Shown here: positions 8,746-21,343 of the stretch, piece by piece | Position numbering within the stretch: the stretch's first letter is position 1 | How the letters are laid out: each line of letters opens with the position of its first letter | Origin: Jannaschia rubra | Lineage (GTDB): Bacteria > Pseudomonadota > Alphaproteobacteria > Rhodobacterales > Rhodobacteraceae | NCBI RefSeq assembly: GCF_001403735.1 | Contig: NZ_CXPG01000009.1 | Location: 62,001-126,000, forward strand | DNA: 64,000 bases | Direction: 5' to 3' | Translations under genes and position numbers: made by a program | Notes under the pieces: generated by a model | Database searches by the model: none | What the model was told of the DNA's origin: nothing | What the model saw: the letters and a program-made list of their open reading frames with translations, nothing else

Positions 8746-8863
8746 GCAGCTGCTTGGAGGGACATCAGAACGGTTTGACAAGCAAATAGCGGCAGGACTG
8801 GAAAGTCCCGCCGTCATATCGTGGCTGAAGATGGCCCGACCTTTTCCCGGCGGGAAACCTCCG

Positions 8864-10258
8864 TCAGGCGTGGATCGCACCGTCGCCGCAGGCCAGCGCC
8901 GCCTCGCGCATCGCCTCCGAATAGGTCGGGTGGGCGTGGCAGGTGCGGGCCAGATCCTCGGCCGCCGCGCCGAACTCCATGGCGACACAGACCTCGTGGA
9001 TCAGGTCGCCCGCCATGGGGCCGATGACGTGGCATCCGAGGATGCGATCGGTTTCCTTGTCCGCCAGCATCTTGACGAAGCCGTCGCCCGCGAAGTTGGC
9101 CTTGGCACGACCATTGCCCATGAAGCTGAACTTGCCGACCTTGTAGGCGCGGCCTTCCTCCTTGAGCTGCTCCTCGGTCATGCCCACGCTGGCGACCTCC
9201 GGGTGGGTGTAGATCACGCCGGGGATCACGTCGTAGTTCACATGCCCCGCCTGCCCTGCCAAGATCTCGGCCAGGGCCATTCCCTCGTCCTCGGCCTTGT
9301 GGGCCAGCATGGGGCCGGGGGTCACGTCGCCGATCGCATGGATGCCGTCCACGTTGGTGGCATAGCGGTCGTCCACGGCGATCTGGCCGCGCGGCGTCAG
9401 CTTGATGCCCAGGGCATCCAGGCCCAGCCCTTCGGTCAGCGGCTTGCGCCCCGTAGCGACCAGTACGACATCGGCCTTCAGGTCATGCGCGCTGTCGTCC
9501 TTGCGAAGCTTGTAGTCCACACGCGCCTTGCCACCCTTGACCTCCACCTTGCTGACGGCCGCGCCTGTGACGAACTTGAGACCCTGCTTCTGCAAGAGCT
9601 TCTGGAAGGTGCGCGCGACTTCGGCGTCCTGCCCGGGGGTGATGGCGTCGAGGTATTCGATCACCGTCACCTCGGTGCCCAGCCGGCAATAGACGCTGCC
9701 CATCTCCAGCCCGATGACGCCGCCGCCCACCACGACCATGGACTTCGGGATCGACCCCAGCTCCAGCGCGCCGGTCGAGGTGACGACGACCTTCTCGTCG
9801 ATCTCCACCTCCGCGCCCGGTACCGCGGCCGAGACGGAGCCGCTGGCGATGACGATGTGCCGCGCTTCGTGCGTGTCGTCGCCCACGCGGACCTTTCCCA
9901 CCTCGGGGATCGACGCCCAGCCCTTGATCCAGTCGATCTTGTTCTTCTTGAACAGGAACTCGATGCCCTTGGTGTTCTGGCCGATCACGTCGTCCTTGTA
10001 GGCCAGCATCTGCTTCCAGTCGACGGAGGGCGATTTGCCCTTGAGCCCCATTTTGGCGAAGTTGTGCTCGGCCTCGTGGAGCGAATGGGTGGCATGGAGC
10101 AGGGCCTTCGACGGAATGCAGCCGACGTTCAGGCAGGTGCCGCCCAGCGTCTCGCGCCCCTCGACCACGGCGGTCCTGAGGCCCAGCTGCGCGCAGCGGA
10201 TGGCGCAGACATAGCCGCCGGGGCCGCTGCCGATGATGATGACGTCGTATTGGGCCAT
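8864..10258 (-). CDS. lpdA: Dihydrolipoyl dehydrogenase (E3)
   Basis: 464 residues. It reoxidises the dihydrolipoyl groups of 2-oxoglutarate dehydrogenase with FAD and NAD+. The FAD-binding [18 protein letters not shown], redox disulfide C42/C47 in [16 protein letters not shown]-binding [16 protein letters not shown] and the C-terminal His-Glu pair in [15 protein letters not shown] are all present. It is the last gene of the minus-strand suc/odh block, 56 bases after the MAPEG gene. In this genome type a second lpd usually serves pyruvate dehydrogenase, and its position here points to the OdhA/OdhB complex. Confidence 0.97.
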   Translation of the reverse strand: MAQYDVIIIGSGPGGYVCAIRCAQLGLRTAVVEGRETLGGTCLNVGCIPSKALLHATHSLHEAEHNFAKMGLKGKSPSVDWKQMLAYKDDVIGQNTKGIEFLFKKNKIDWIKGWASIPEVGKVRVGDDTHEARHIVIASGSVSAAVPGAEVEIDEKVVVTSTGALELGSIPKSMVVVGGGVIGLEMGSVYCRLGTEVTVIEYLDAITPGQDAEVARTFQKLLQKQGLKFVTGAAVSKVEVKGGKARVDYKLRKDDSAHDLKADVVLVATGRKPLTEGLGLDALGIKLTPRGQIAVDDRYATNVDGIHAIGDVTPGPMLAHKAEDEGMALAEILAGQAGHVNYDVIPGVIYTHPEVASVGMTEEQLKEEGRAYKVGKFSFMGNGRAKANFAGDGFVKMLADKETDRILGCHVIGPMAGDLIHEVCVAMEFGAAAEDLARTCHAHPTYSEAMREAALACGDGAIHA

Positions 10259-10314
10259 GATGCCTCCGGGGGAATGGGTCGCGACATGCCGTGCGCGGAG
10301 CTTCGGCCCCGCGA

Positions 10315-10710
10315 TCAGACGAGCGAGGAGATAACCATAAGGACGGTCGCCGTGAACCCCACCGCCCAGATCAGCGTCCGGCCGGGGTTCCACCCGAAGG
10401 CATAGGCCGGCACATAAACGACCCGCGCCGCCAGATAGACCCATGCGCAGGCCGCGGTGAAGTCCGTCGCCTGCCCCGACAGGGTGACGACGACGACCGC
10501 GATGGTGAAGAGGATCAGCCCCTCGAAATGATTGGCGAAGGCGCGTTGGAGGCGGGCGGTCCGTTCCGACAGGTTGCGCGACGGCGGGCGGTCGCGCGCA
10601 GACATGAGGTATCCGGGTCGCAATTCCATGTTGGCCGGGATCGCCATGAGCAGGAATTGCACCGCCTGCAGGAGGGCGGCCAAAGCCAGGACGGTCAGTT
10701 CGGAGGTCAT
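10315..10710 (-). CDS. MAPEG-family membrane protein
   Basis: 131 residues with four predicted membrane helices (for example [20 protein letters not shown] and [15 protein letters not shown]). The MAPEG signature region is [20 protein letters not shown] with the Asn/Glu pattern, then [14 protein letters not shown]. Eukaryotic members are glutathione-dependent eicosanoid enzymes; the bacterial role is not established. It lies in the TCA block between lpdA and a small hypothetical gene and is likely co-transcribed with them. Confidence 0.85.
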   Translation of the reverse strand: MTSELTVLALAALLQAVQFLLMAIPANMELRPGYLMSARDRPPSRNLSERTARLQRAFANHFEGLILFTIAVVVVTLSGQATDFTAACAWVYLAARVVYVPAYAFGWNPGRTLIWAVGFTATVLMVISSLV

Positions 10711-10746
10711 GAACGCGGGTCCTTTCGGGGCCGGGGAAGCGGCAGA

Positions 10747-10986
10747 TCAGGCGGTGCGCATGAACCGCGCGTCGAGCGGGCCGCCCGTCTGCGTCTCGCG
10801 GTCGAGCCAGTCCTGCGCCTTCTTGCGGTCATTGACCTGAAACAGGGCGGTGACGCCAGAGCCGTCAAGGTCGCGCCAGAGTTGAAGCAGCGTGAGGCCC
10901 GCATTCATGCGGGTCTCGGTGTGGGCGTCGAAGTCGCGCTTCCAGTCGTCGTAGGAGGCGGGGGTCTGGTGGAGGAGGAGGTTCAT
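10747..10986 (-). CDS. Small conserved-type hypothetical protein (79 aa)
   Basis: 79 residues, started at 10986 because a purine-rich GAGCC-CCCC stretch and the neat reading [28 protein letters not shown] begin there; the frame continues upstream without a better start. It looks like a small ferredoxin-fold/antibiotic-monooxygenase-like domain ([50 protein letters not shown]), a weak assignment. It is soluble with no signal peptide. It is 36 bases upstream of the MAPEG gene in the TCA block. Confidence 0.6.
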   Translation of the reverse strand: MNLLLHQTPASYDDWKRDFDAHTETRMNAGLTLLQLWRDLDGSGVTALFQVNDRKKAQDWLDRETQTGGPLDARFMRTA

Positions 10987-11059
10987 GGGGGGCTCCCGCA
11001 TTTTCTCGAAGAGATGTGACGCCGGCCGTGCCGCTACCGACTGGATTTCTTGCCCCGAT

Positions 11060-11770
11060 CTACTGACCTTGGCCGAGTTGAGGTTTGGCGGGCTGTATCT
11101 TTCCCTCAGGAGGAAACAGCTTGTCCTTGAACGCTTTGGATGCCGGAAACCTGTCCGGCCCGATGATGTTGCGCGCCGCGTCGAGCTTGTGTTTGCCGTC
11201 CTTGCGGTCGACGAGGGCCTTGAACTGCGACTCCATCGCCTCTTCGTCGGCAATTCCGAGGTGCCACGGAGCCAGGCAAACCTCGTAATGATTTAGGACA
11301 TCGAGCATGATGTATCGCAATTGCATCGACTCGCCATGGGTGAACTGGACCGGCTCCCGATCCTTGCAGTGTCGTTCGTAGGCATCCGGAAACTCCCGCC
11401 GGAGGGCGGAGCAAGCGAATTCCTTTAACTCGCCTCCAAGGGTGATCGGCTTGGCCTCCCACAGGTTGATGAGCTGGTCCTCCGACATCCGGTCCAGCAA
11501 CTGCACCATCTTGTTGTGTTCGGGCTTGGTGCCGGCCGTGTAGTGGCGGAGGGTGTTGACGAGGTTTTCCCGGCGTGTCCTGTCATGGTCAGCCTTGAAT
11601 ACTTCGTTGGACTGAGCCAGTTGCTGTGATAGTTGACGGATCTGCCATCCGGCAAAAAGCAGGCCGGCCCCGGCGATTACGAACCCTCCGATCTTGATCC
11701 AGAATCCCAACGACCACGGGCCATCGGGGTTCACGATAAGGGCCAGTTGCTGCATCTCCGCTGGTGTCAT
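11060..11770 (-). CDS. DUF4760-like single-pass membrane protein inside the TCA block
   Basis: 236 residues from the ATG at 11770. One membrane segment lies near residues 23-42 (LGFWIKIGGFVIAGAGLLFAG). A coiled region follows (WQIRQLSQQLAQSNEVFKADHDRTRRENLVNTLRHY), then a helical cytoplasmic domain with MLDVLNHYEVCLAPWHLGIADEEAMESQFKALV, which resembles DUF4760. The base composition is visibly less GC-rich and the codon use less biased than in neighbouring enzymes, which suggests later insertion between odhB and lpdA. It starts 30 bases after odhB ends. The function is unknown. Confidence 0.65.
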   Translation of the reverse strand: MTPAEMQQLALIVNPDGPWSLGFWIKIGGFVIAGAGLLFAGWQIRQLSQQLAQSNEVFKADHDRTRRENLVNTLRHYTAGTKPEHNKMVQLLDRMSEDQLINLWEAKPITLGGELKEFACSALRREFPDAYERHCKDREPVQFTHGESMQLRYIMLDVLNHYEVCLAPWHLGIADEEAMESQFKALVDRKDGKHKLDAARNIIGPDRFPASKAFKDKLFPPEGKIQPAKPQLGQGQ

Positions 11771-11799
11771 CAAGTGGCTTTCCCGGATGATGGCTGGTT

Positions 11800-13329
11800 C
11801 TACAGGTCCATCAGCAACCGCCGCGGGTCCTCCAGCGCTTCCTTCACACGAACAAGAAACGTCACCGCGCCTTTGCCGTCAACGATCCTGTGATCGTAGC
11901 TGAGCGCGAGGTACATCATCGGGCGGACCTTGATCTTGCCGCCGATCACCACTGGCCGGTCCTGGATCTTGTGCATCCCCAGGATGCCCGACTGCGGGGG
12001 GTTCAGGATGGGCGAGGACATGAGGGAGCCATAGACACCCCCGTTCGAAATGGTGAAGGTGCCGCCCTGCATGTCCGCCATCGACAGCTTGCCGTCGCGC
12101 GCGGCGCGGCCCTTGTCGGCAATGGCCTTCTCGATTTCGGCGAATGACATGGCGTCGGCGTCGTGGATCACCGGCACGACCAGGCCCTGCGGCGTGCCCG
12201 TGGCGATGCCCATGTGGACGAAGTTCTTGTAGACGACGTCGGTCCCGTCGATCTCGGCGTTGACCTCGGGGACCTCGCGCAGGGCGTGGACGCAGGCCTT
12301 CGTGAAGAAGGACATGAAGCCTAGCTTCACCCCGTGCTTCTTCTGGAACAGCTCCTTGTATTCATCCCGCAGGTCCATGATCGCCTTCATGTCCACCTCG
12401 TTGTAGGTGGTCAGCATGGCGGCGGTGTTCTGCGCGTCCTTCAGGCGGCGGGCGATGGTCTGGCGCAGACGGGTCATCTTCACCCGCTCCTCCCGGCCCT
12501 CATCGCCGGCGGCCACGGGCGCGCGGGGCGCCTGTTTGGCCTGCGGGGCAGGGGCCTCCGTCGCGGCGGAGGCTGCTTTCAGCACGTCCTCCTTCATGAC
12601 GCGGCCATCGCGGCCGGTGCCCGTCACCTGATCCGACGTCAGGCCCTTTTCGGCCATCAGCTTCTTCGCCGACGGCGCATCTTCCACGTCGGCGCCGGAC
12701 CTGTCGGACGGTGCGGACGCCTCCTGCGGCGCTTCGGCCCTGGGCGCGGCACCTTCGCCGCCCGCGATGACGGCGAGCTTGCCCCCTGCGGCGACGGTCT
12801 CGCCTTCCCTGGCGACGATCTCGGTCAGCGTTCCGGCTGCGGGGGCAGGCACCTCGACCGACACCTTGTCGGTCTCCAGCTCGCACAGCATCTCGTCGGC
12901 GGCTACGGTGTCGCCCAGCTTCTTGAACCACGTGGCGACCGTCGCTTCCGACACCGATTCGCCCAGGGCGGGGACCATGACGTCCGTGGTGTCGCCGGAA
13001 GTGTCGGGCTTCGTCTGCGCAGGCGCATTGTCGGCGGATTGCTCGGCCTTCGGGGCGTCCTTGGTGGGCGCCTCGGCCGCGCCGGCGCCTTCGCCCTCCC
13101 CTATGGTGGCGAGCAGGGCGTCCACGCCCACGGTCTCACCCTCCTGCGCCACGATCTCGCTGAGGGTGCCGGCGGCGGGGCTGGGTACCTCGACTGTCAC
13201 CTTGTCGGTCTCGAGCTCGCAAAGCATCTCGTCCTGCGCGACGCTGTCGCCTGGCTTCTTGAACCAGGTCGCGACCGTCGCCTCGGTCACGGATTCGCCC
13301 AGGGTGGGAACTTTCACTTCGATCGTCAT
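11800..13329 (-). CDS. odhB: 2-oxoglutarate dehydrogenase E2, dihydrolipoyl succinyltransferase with two lipoyl domains
   Basis: 509 residues. Two lipoyl domains in tandem are visible, with target lysines near K43 ([11 protein letters not shown]) and K155 ([11 protein letters not shown]). Alanine/proline-rich linkers separate them. They are followed by a peripheral subunit-binding domain ([32 protein letters not shown]) and the catalytic acyltransferase domain ending in [19 protein letters not shown], with the active-site histidine. E. coli SucB has only one lipoyl domain, so the duplication makes this protein about 100 residues longer. It starts 4 bases after sucA ends. Confidence 0.97.
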   Translation of the reverse strand: MTIEVKVPTLGESVTEATVATWFKKPGDSVAQDEMLCELETDKVTVEVPSPAAGTLSEIVAQEGETVGVDALLATIGEGEGAGAAEAPTKDAPKAEQSADNAPAQTKPDTSGDTTDVMVPALGESVSEATVATWFKKLGDTVAADEMLCELETDKVSVEVPAPAAGTLTEIVAREGETVAAGGKLAVIAGGEGAAPRAEAPQEASAPSDRSGADVEDAPSAKKLMAEKGLTSDQVTGTGRDGRVMKEDVLKAASAATEAPAPQAKQAPRAPVAAGDEGREERVKMTRLRQTIARRLKDAQNTAAMLTTYNEVDMKAIMDLRDEYKELFQKKHGVKLGFMSFFTKACVHALREVPEVNAEIDGTDVVYKNFVHMGIATGTPQGLVVPVIHDADAMSFAEIEKAIADKGRAARDGKLSMADMQGGTFTISNGGVYGSLMSSPILNPPQSGILGMHKIQDRPVVIGGKIKVRPMMYLALSYDHRIVDGKGAVTFLVRVKEALEDPRRLLMDL

Positions 13330-13333
13330 GGGC

Positions 13334-16291
13334 TTACTCCGTGCTCAGCGCTTCGTTGACGAGCGCCGTCTGTTGGGCTTTGTGTTGGCTGGCCAGTCCC
13401 GTCGCGGGCGAGGCCGAGGCCGCGCGTCCGACGTAGGATGGCCGTTTGTGATCGGCACCGATGCGCGTCAGCACCCATTCGATGTTCGGCTCGACGAAGG
13501 TCCAGCCGCCCTGGTTCTTGGGCTCCTCCTGGCACCAGACGATCTCGGCCTGCTTGAAGCGCTGTAATTCGTTGACCATCGACAGCGCGGGAAAAGGATA
13601 GAACTGCTCCAGCCGCAGGATGTAGACGTCGGTCAGGCCGCGGGCGTCGCGCTCCTCCAGCAGATCGTAATAGACCTTGCCCGAGCAGATCACGACGCGG
13701 CGGATCCTGTCGTCGGACGCCAGTTTCGTGTCCGAATACCCGTATTGCGCGTCGTCCCACAGCACGCGGTGGAAGCTGCTGCCGGTGGTGAACTCCTCCT
13801 TCTTCGACACCGCAAGCTTGTGGCGCAGAAGCGACTTGGGCGTCATCAGGATGAGCGGCTTGCGAAAGTCGCGGTGCAACTGCCGGCGCAGGATGTGGAA
13901 GTAGTTGGCGGGCGTGGTGCAATTGGCGACGATCCAGTTGTCGGAGCCGCACATCTGCAAAAACCGCTCAAGCCGCGCGCTGGAATGTTCCGGACCCTGT
14001 CCTTCGTAGCCGTGCGGCAGAAGGCAGACGAGGCCGGACATCCGCAGCCATTTCGACTCGCCCGATGAAATGAACTGGTCGAACATGATCTGCGCACCGT
14101 TGGCGAAGTCGCCGAACTGCGCCTCCCACATGGTCAGGGCGTTGGGTTCGGCCAGTGAATAGCCGTATTCGAAGCCCAGAACCGCATACTCGGACAGCGC
14201 GGAGTCGATCACCTCGAAGTTGGCCTGCCCCTCCCGGACGTGGTTGAGGGGGTAGTACCGCTCTTCCGTCTCCTGATTCACGAGGCCGGAATGCCGTTGG
14301 CTGAAGGTGCCGCGCGTGCTGTCCTGGCCCGACAGACGCACGCGGTAACCTTCGGTCAGCAGCGACCCGAAGGCCAGCGCCTCGGCCGTGGCCCAGTCGA
14401 AGCCTTCACCGGTCTCGAACATCTCGGTCTTCGCGTCGAGCAGGCGGCCGACCGTCTTGTGGAGCGGGAAGCCGTCGGGCGTCTTCGTCAGGGCGCGGCC
14501 GACCTCCTCATAGGTTTCGGGAGCGATGGCGGTCTCGCCCCGGACGTAGTCGTCCTCCTTGCGGCGGTCGAGATGCGACCAGCGCCCGTCGAGCCAGTCG
14601 GCCTTGTTGGGCTTGTAGTCACGGCCGGCGTCGAATTCCATCGCCATCCGGTCCTGGAAAGCGGACTTCATGTCCTCGATCTCGCCCTCGGGGATCAGCC
14701 CGTCGCGGACCAGCCGCTCGGAATAAAGCGTCAGCGTCGTCTTCCGCTGCTTGATCTTCTTGTACATCAGGGGGTTGGTGAACATCGGTTCATCCCCCTC
14801 GTTATGGCCGAAGCGGCGATAGCAGAAGATGTCGAGCACGACGTCCTTGCCGAACTTCTGGCGGAATTCGGTGGCGACCTTGGCGGCGTGGACCACCGCC
14901 TCCGGGTCGTCGCCGTTGACGTGGAAGATCGGCGCCTCGACAACCAGTGCCGTATCGGTGGGGTAGGGGCTGGAACGGCTGAAGTGCGGTGCCGTCGTAA
15001 AGCCGATCTGGTTGTTCACGACGATATGGATCGTCCCGCCCGTGCGATGGCCGCGCACACCCGAGAGTGCGAAGCACTCCGCCACGACGCCCTGGCCCGC
15101 GAAGGCCGCGTCGCCGTGCAAGAGGACGGAAACGACCTTGCGCCGCTCGCTGTCGCCCAACTGATCCTGCTTGGCGCGGGTCTTGCCAAGAACGACGGGG
15201 TTTACCGCTTCCAGATGCGACGGGTTGGCCGTCAGCGACAGGTGCACCTTGTTGCCGTCGAACTCCCGATCCGACGACGCGCCGAGGTGGTACTTCACGT
15301 CGCCCGACCCGTCGACGTCCTCGGGCTTGAAACTGCCGCCCTGGAACTCGTTGAAGATCGCCTTGTAGGGCTTGTGCATCACGTTCGCCAGGACCGACAG
15401 GCGACCCCGGTGGGGCATGCCGATGACGATGTCCTGCAAGCCCAGCTGGCCGCCGCGCTTTATGATCTGCTCCATCGCGGGGATGAGGGATTCACCGCCG
15501 TCCAGTCCGAACCGCTTGGTGCCCATGTACTTGACGTGCAGGAACTTCTCGAAACCCTCCGCCTCGACCAACTTGTTGAGGATGGCCATGCGACCTTCGC
15601 GGGTGAACTCGATTTCCTTGCCCAGCCCCTCGATCCGCTCCTTGAGCCAGGCGCTCTGCTCGGGGTCGGAGATGTGCATGAACTGCAGCGCGAAGGTGCC
15701 GCAATAGGTCCGCCGCAGGATCGACACGATCTGCCGCAGGGTGGCCACCTCCAACCCCAGCACGTTGTCGATAAAGATGGGCCGGTCCAGATCGGCCTCG
15801 GTGAACCCGTAGGACTTCGGCTCGAGCTCCGGATGGTCGGACTCGTCGCGCATGTCGAGCGGGTCGAGATCGGCCGCCAGGTGCCCCCGGATGCGGAACG
15901 CGCGGATCAGCATGATCGCCCGGATGCTGTCGAGGACGGCACGTTTGATCGCCTCCTCGTCGGGGGTGGCGCCCAGCTCCTTCGCCTTGGCCGCGATCTT
16001 CTCGCCCGCAGCCTGTGCCTCGACCGGGGCGGGCCATTCGCCCGTGAGCGCGGCGGTCAGGTCGTCGGCAGGCATCGGCGGCCAGTCGGCCCGCGCCCAG
16101 GACGGCCCCGCCGCCTCGGCCCGCGCGTCTGCCGGGTCGTCGGCCAGCGCCGCGAAAAATTGCTTCCAGGTCTCGTCCACTGCGCCGGGGTCTTCGGCAT
16201 AACGGGCGTACATCTGTTCCAGGTATTCCGCGTTGTGCCCCTGCATGAAGCTGGTGGAGCGGAATACGTCATTGGGGGACTGGTCGGTCAT
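13334..16291 (-). CDS. sucA: 2-oxoglutarate dehydrogenase E1 component
   Basis: 985 residues. It is the thiamine-diphosphate-dependent decarboxylase that succinylates the lipoyl groups of OdhB. The N-terminal E2-binding helix ([35 protein letters not shown]), the central [18 protein letters not shown], the cofactor site [13 protein letters not shown] with VNNQIGFTT, and the C-terminal [13 protein letters not shown] are all present. The start at 16291 overlaps the stop of the upstream small gene (ATGA), which indicates translational coupling. The length is typical of the family. Confidence 0.98.
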   Translation of the reverse strand: MTDQSPNDVFRSTSFMQGHNAEYLEQMYARYAEDPGAVDETWKQFFAALADDPADARAEAAGPSWARADWPPMPADDLTAALTGEWPAPVEAQAAGEKIAAKAKELGATPDEEAIKRAVLDSIRAIMLIRAFRIRGHLAADLDPLDMRDESDHPELEPKSYGFTEADLDRPIFIDNVLGLEVATLRQIVSILRRTYCGTFALQFMHISDPEQSAWLKERIEGLGKEIEFTREGRMAILNKLVEAEGFEKFLHVKYMGTKRFGLDGGESLIPAMEQIIKRGGQLGLQDIVIGMPHRGRLSVLANVMHKPYKAIFNEFQGGSFKPEDVDGSGDVKYHLGASSDREFDGNKVHLSLTANPSHLEAVNPVVLGKTRAKQDQLGDSERRKVVSVLLHGDAAFAGQGVVAECFALSGVRGHRTGGTIHIVVNNQIGFTTAPHFSRSSPYPTDTALVVEAPIFHVNGDDPEAVVHAAKVATEFRQKFGKDVVLDIFCYRRFGHNEGDEPMFTNPLMYKKIKQRKTTLTLYSERLVRDGLIPEGEIEDMKSAFQDRMAMEFDAGRDYKPNKADWLDGRWSHLDRRKEDDYVRGETAIAPETYEEVGRALTKTPDGFPLHKTVGRLLDAKTEMFETGEGFDWATAEALAFGSLLTEGYRVRLSGQDSTRGTFSQRHSGLVNQETEERYYPLNHVREGQANFEVIDSALSEYAVLGFEYGYSLAEPNALTMWEAQFGDFANGAQIMFDQFISSGESKWLRMSGLVCLLPHGYEGQGPEHSSARLERFLQMCGSDNWIVANCTTPANYFHILRRQLHRDFRKPLILMTPKSLLRHKLAVSKKEEFTTGSSFHRVLWDDAQYGYSDTKLASDDRIRRVVICSGKVYYDLLEERDARGLTDVYILRLEQFYPFPALSMVNELQRFKQAEIVWCQEEPKNQGGWTFVEPNIEWVLTRIGADHKRPSYVGRAASASPATGLASQHKAQQTALVNEALSTE

Positions 16292-16719
16292 TGGGGGACC
16301 TCGGTGAGGTTGGGGCCAGGGCAGGAGGGCCACGGAAGCGGCCGGAAGATATCGAAGGAGAACACAAGGGGCGTGCCGGTCGTTCCGACGACCGCACAGA
16401 ACCGAGGAAAGACCGCCTTCGGCGCCGTCACGGAAGGCGAGGCGGGGACGGCGCCGGCGCGCATCCTGTTGCCGCTCCGGCTGCCGTTCTGCAGGCGGCG
16501 CAGGCCGTTGGAGGTGACGGGAAAGCAGAAGATCGCCGTGAGGACGAGGGCCGACAGGGTATACCGGTCGGCCCAGAAGCATATGTGAAGGAGGAACAGG
16601 CCGGCCGCGAAGAACAGCCCCGCGAAGGCCGGAAACCGGAAAGGTTCCGATCGCCCGACCCGGCTCTCGAGGTCGAGCGACCGCGCCGGCACCGCCGCTA
16701 TGGCCTCCTTCGGTCCCAT
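16288..16719 (-). CDS. Small membrane protein coupled to sucA (hypothetical)
   Basis: 143 residues. The N-terminal half has two close hydrophobic segments (FPAFAGLFFAAGLFLLHICFW and TLSALVLTAIFCFPV), a hairpin topology. The C-terminal half is low in structure and rich in proline and serine. It fits exactly between sucD (4 bases upstream) and sucA (ATGA overlap), which supports a real, translated frame. No family is recognised. The C-terminal half could be leader-like sequence whose translation opens the sucA start; that is inference. Confidence 0.5.
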   Translation of the reverse strand: MGPKEAIAAVPARSLDLESRVGRSEPFRFPAFAGLFFAAGLFLLHICFWADRYTLSALVLTAIFCFPVTSNGLRRLQNGSRSGNRMRAGAVPASPSVTAPKAVFPRFCAVVGTTGTPLVFSFDIFRPLPWPSCPGPNLTEVPQ

Positions 16720-16723
16720 CGCA

Positions 16724-17611
16724 TCACCCCTTGTCGATCGCGTCCTTGACCGCCTCGCCCAGCGTGGCGGGGCTGTCGGCGACGACGATGCCCGCGGCCT
16801 TCATCGCCTCGATCTTCGATTCCGCATCGCCCTTGCCGCCCGCGACGATGGCGCCCGCGTGGCCCATGCGGCGGCCCGGAGGGGCGGTGCGGCCGGCGAT
16901 GAAGCCGGCTGTGGGCTTCCAGCGCCCCGCCTTGCGTTCATCGGCCAGAAACTGCGCGGCCTCCTCCTCGGCGGTGCCGCCGATCTCTCCGATCATGATG
17001 ATCGACGTGGTCTCGGGGTCGGCCAGGAACATCTCCAGAACGTCGATATGCTCGGTTCCCTTGATCGGGTCGCCGCCGATGCCCACGGCCGTCGACTGGC
17101 CCAGCCCCATGTCGGTCGTCTGCTTGACCGCCTCATAGGTGAGGGTGCCGGACCGCGAGACGACGCCGACCGAGCCGCGCCTGTGGATGTGACCGGGCAT
17201 GATGCCGATCTTGCAGGCGTCGGGCGTGATGACGCCGGGGCAGTTCGGCCCGATCAGCCGCGTCTTGCTGCCGTCGAGCGCGCGCTTGACGCGCATCATG
17301 TCCTGCACCGGGATGCCCTCGGTGATGCAGACGACGAGCGGGATTTCCGCGTCGATGGCTTCCAGGATGGAATCTGCGGCAAAGGGGGGCGGGACGTAGA
17401 TCACAGATGCGTTCGCGCCGGTCTTGGCCACGGCCTCGTGGCAGCTGTCGAAGACCGGCAGGTCCAGATGCGTCTGCCCGCCCTTTCCGGGGGTGACGCC
17501 TCCGACCATCTTCGTGCCGTAGGCGATCGCCTGCTCGGTGTGGAATGTGCCCTGGCTGCCGGTGAGGCCCTGGCAGATCACCTTGGTGTTTTCGTCGATG
17601 AGAATGGCCAT
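16724..17611 (-). CDS. sucD: Succinyl-CoA ligase, alpha subunit
   Basis: 295 residues. It contains the CoA-binding N-terminal Rossmann domain ([23 protein letters not shown]), [45 protein letters not shown] and the phosphohistidine loop [17 protein letters not shown]. With SucC it converts succinyl-CoA to succinate with nucleoside triphosphate formation. A lipoprotein gene separates it from sucC, an arrangement also seen in other Rhodobacterales. Confidence 0.98.
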   Translation of the reverse strand: MAILIDENTKVICQGLTGSQGTFHTEQAIAYGTKMVGGVTPGKGGQTHLDLPVFDSCHEAVAKTGANASVIYVPPPFAADSILEAIDAEIPLVVCITEGIPVQDMMRVKRALDGSKTRLIGPNCPGVITPDACKIGIMPGHIHRRGSVGVVSRSGTLTYEAVKQTTDMGLGQSTAVGIGGDPIKGTEHIDVLEMFLADPETTSIIMIGEIGGTAEEEAAQFLADERKAGRWKPTAGFIAGRTAPPGRRMGHAGAIVAGGKGDAESKIEAMKAAGIVVADSPATLGEAVKDAIDKG

Positions 17612-17630
17612 GTCGTCTCCGGAGGTAGTG

Positions 17631-18203
17631 TCAGTTGTGAACGATGAGGATCACGGGGTGGTCGAAGGCCGCGCCTTCCCCCGTCTCGGGATCGGTGAAG
17701 GAGGTGCGCGCCAGCGGCAGCGTCACGGCAAGTGTGTCGAAGAAGAACCCGACACCGCCGTCCACGTTCCGCCCGGCCGCCAGCGGCGCCCGCAGCAGGT
17801 CGCTGCCGTCCACCAGCCGGGGCGCCAGGATCTCGCCCGCCAGCCGGTTCGCCATCCGCGTGCCCACGGCGGGCGAACCCACGGAACAGCCGTTGCCGCT
17901 CACTGCCCGGCGCCGCCCTTCGTCGTCGGTGAAGGTTTGCTCGGGCGCGGGACCGATGCGAACGAAGGTCAGCGTGCCGGGGTTGGCATAGACGGTCGCG
18001 CCCGCGTCCTCCTCCCGGATGGGAAAGTCGAGCGCGCGGGCCGCCGCCTCCTGCGTCCGGCGCGTCGCGTTGTTGAGGCATACCGCCTCGGTCACGAAAC
18101 GCATCCGCTGCGCCGCAATGTCGCTGACTCCCGCGGGGAAACCCGTCTGAGTCGTCTGCGCGCAGGCGCCGAGCAGGAGGAGGAGGGGCAGCGCGCGGAT
18201 CAT
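17631..18203 (-). CDS. Predicted lipoprotein between sucC and sucD
   Basis: 190 residues from the ATG at 18203. It has a lipoprotein signal [16 protein letters not shown] with lipobox LLGAC. The mature protein has further cysteines (EAVCLNN and NGCSVGS) and mostly beta-type sequence ([39 protein letters not shown]). No family is recognised. It lies 37 bases after sucC and 19 before sucD, so it shares their transcript. It is likely attached to the inner or outer membrane on the periplasmic side. Confidence 0.75.
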   Translation of the reverse strand: MIRALPLLLLLGACAQTTQTGFPAGVSDIAAQRMRFVTEAVCLNNATRRTQEAAARALDFPIREEDAGATVYANPGTLTFVRIGPAPEQTFTDDEGRRRAVSGNGCSVGSPAVGTRMANRLAGEILAPRLVDGSDLLRAPLAAGRNVDGGVGFFFDTLAVTLPLARTSFTDPETGEGAAFDHPVILIVHN

Positions 18204-18240
18204 CACAAAGCCGCGGCTCTCGCCTTCTGGTAACGAAGGC

Positions 18241-19434
18241 TCACCCCTTGACCGCCTTCACGATCTTCTGGGCGCCGTCCTTCAGGTCGTCGGCGGCGAT
18301 GACGTCAAGGCCGGAGTTGCGGATGATCTCCTTGCCCTTCTCCACGTTCGTGCCTTCCAGACGTACGACCAGCGGCACCTTCAGGCCCACTTCCTTGACA
18401 GCGGCGATCACGCCCTCGGCGATGACGTCGCAGCGCATGATGCCGCCGAAGATGTTGACGAGGATGCCTTTGACGTTGGGGTCGGAGGTGATGATCTTGA
18501 ACGCCTCCGTCACCTTCTCCTTGGTGGCGCCGCCGCCCACGTCGAGGAAGTTGGCCGGCTCCGCGCCGTAGAGCTTGATGATGTCCATGGTCGCCATGGC
18601 AAGCCCCGCGCCGTTCACCATGCAGCCGATCTCGCCATCGAGGGCGATGTAGTTCAGGTCGTACTTCGAGGCGGCCAGTTCCTTCGGATCCTCCTCCGTC
18701 TCGTCGCGCAGCTCAGCGATGTCCTTGTGGCGGTACATCGCGTTGCCGTCGAAGCTGACCTTGGCGTCCAGCACCTTGAGGTCGCCCGTGTCGGTGACGA
18801 TCAGCGGGTTGATCTCGAGCATCTCCATGTCCTTCTCGGTGAAGGCGCGGTAGAGGTTGCCCATCAGCGCGACGCACTGCTTGACCTGCGGACCCTCCAG
18901 CCCGAGGGCGAAGGCGACGCGGCGGCCGTGGAACGGCTGGTAACCGGTGGCGGGATCGACGTCGAAGCTGACGATGCGGTCCGGCGTGTCGGCGGCGACC
19001 TGCTCGATGTCCATGCCACCCTCGGTCGAGCAGACGAAGCCGATGCGGCTGGTCTGACGGTCGATCAGCAGCGCGAGGTAGAGTTCGCGCGCGATGTCGG
19101 ACCCGTCCTCGATATAGATGCGGTTGACCTGCTTGCCCGCCGGACCGGTCTGGTGCGTCACCAGGGTGCGGCCCATCATCCGGCGCGCTTCCTCCGCCGC
19201 TTCCTCGACCGACTTCGCAAGGCGCACGCCGCCCTTCTCGCCGGCATCGGCTTCCTTGAACTTGCCCTTGCCGCGGCCGCCGGCGTGGATCTGCGCCTTG
19301 ACCACCCAGAGCGGTCCGTCGAGCTGACCTGCGGCATCCTTGGCGTCGGCCGCGCGGGTGACGGGCACGCCGTCGCTGACCGGGGCGCCGTATTCGCGCA
19401 GCAGCGCCTTGGCCTGGTATTCGTGGATGTTCAT
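18241..19434 (-). CDS. sucC: Succinyl-CoA ligase, beta subunit
   Basis: 397 residues, beginning with [20 protein letters not shown]. It has an ATP-grasp N-terminal domain ([20 protein letters not shown]), then [26 protein letters not shown] with metal ligands, and the C-terminal CoA-ligase domain ([36 protein letters not shown]). It is the first enzyme gene of the suc/odh operon. The 269 bases upstream hold the paired GTGATCAC operator and the mdh terminator, so this is where transcription of the operon probably begins. Confidence 0.98.
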   Translation of the reverse strand: MNIHEYQAKALLREYGAPVSDGVPVTRAADAKDAAGQLDGPLWVVKAQIHAGGRGKGKFKEADAGEKGGVRLAKSVEEAAEEARRMMGRTLVTHQTGPAGKQVNRIYIEDGSDIARELYLALLIDRQTSRIGFVCSTEGGMDIEQVAADTPDRIVSFDVDPATGYQPFHGRRVAFALGLEGPQVKQCVALMGNLYRAFTEKDMEMLEINPLIVTDTGDLKVLDAKVSFDGNAMYRHKDIAELRDETEEDPKELAASKYDLNYIALDGEIGCMVNGAGLAMATMDIIKLYGAEPANFLDVGGGATKEKVTEAFKIITSDPNVKGILVNIFGGIMRCDVIAEGVIAAVKEVGLKVPLVVRLEGTNVEKGKEIIRNSGLDVIAADDLKDGAQKIVKAVKG

Positions 19435-19548
19435 GCGTCGCGCCCCCGTCGGGTTCGTTATGGATCACCCATTGGCTTGGCATGGGGCGCGGGGGTTTGG
19501 AACAGCAAAAGCCGCCATTTGAAGGATTGAGGCAGATATTCGCCGTGC

Positions 19549-19579
19549 TGTGATCACGCTCCGGTTGGCCGTGATCACA
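19549..19579. promoter_or_regulatory. Paired GTGATCAC operator upstream of sucC
   Basis: TGTGATCACG at 19549-19558 and its exact inverse CGTGATCACA at 19570-19579. The 8-base palindromic cores are 21 bases apart, two helical turns, so two regulator dimers could bind the same face. It lies 115-145 bases upstream of the sucC start. The same arrangement lies upstream of sdhC (26054-26091). Confidence 0.8.
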
Positions 19580-19664
19580 AAGTTGCGGAGGAGCGGCCTG
19601 GTGTTGTGCCGTCAGTGCGTCGCTGGGGTGATTCCCATTCGCCGGCCCGTAGGTGCCGGGGACG

Positions 19665-19696
19665 AAAAGCGGCGGCCCGGACACGCCGGACCGCCG
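19665..19696 (-). terminator. Intrinsic terminator downstream of mdh
   Basis: On the minus strand an 11-base stem (19686-19696 pairing with 19670-19680, one G-U pair, 5-base loop) is followed by CTTTTC. It lies 8 bases after the mdh stop, separating mdh from the sucC operon. Confidence 0.8.
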
Positions 19697-19703
19697 GATC
19701 GGG

Positions 19704-21081
<1,378 letters not shown>

Positions 21082-21343
21082 GGTGCGGTCCTTTCGCGGT
21101 CGTGACGGGCCGCGGGGTGAAAGACGGGCAGTGCGGCCCCTTTCTCTCCCTCGCGGTCCGGTCGGTGCCGGGGCCGAAGCGATGCTGCCAAGATTGCCGC
21201 AAAGATGCGAATAAATGGTTAATCGCCCGGAAACCTCACGCTGCGGGGCAGCGGGCACGTGCGACAGATTCATGCGGACGGGGGCGAAACGGCTTGCCAA
21301 CCATTGCGCGGAATGTTTGCAACGGTGCCGAGGAGATTTCGCC

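Noticed and set aside
8837-8860. TTTTCCCGGCGGGAAA hairpin after lpdA as an intrinsic terminator
   Set aside because: The stem is only six pairs with a three-base loop, and no T-run follows on the minus strand.
12334-13359. Long plus-strand open frame across odhB
   Set aside because: It is antisense to a strongly conserved enzyme gene; high GC produces such long shadow frames.
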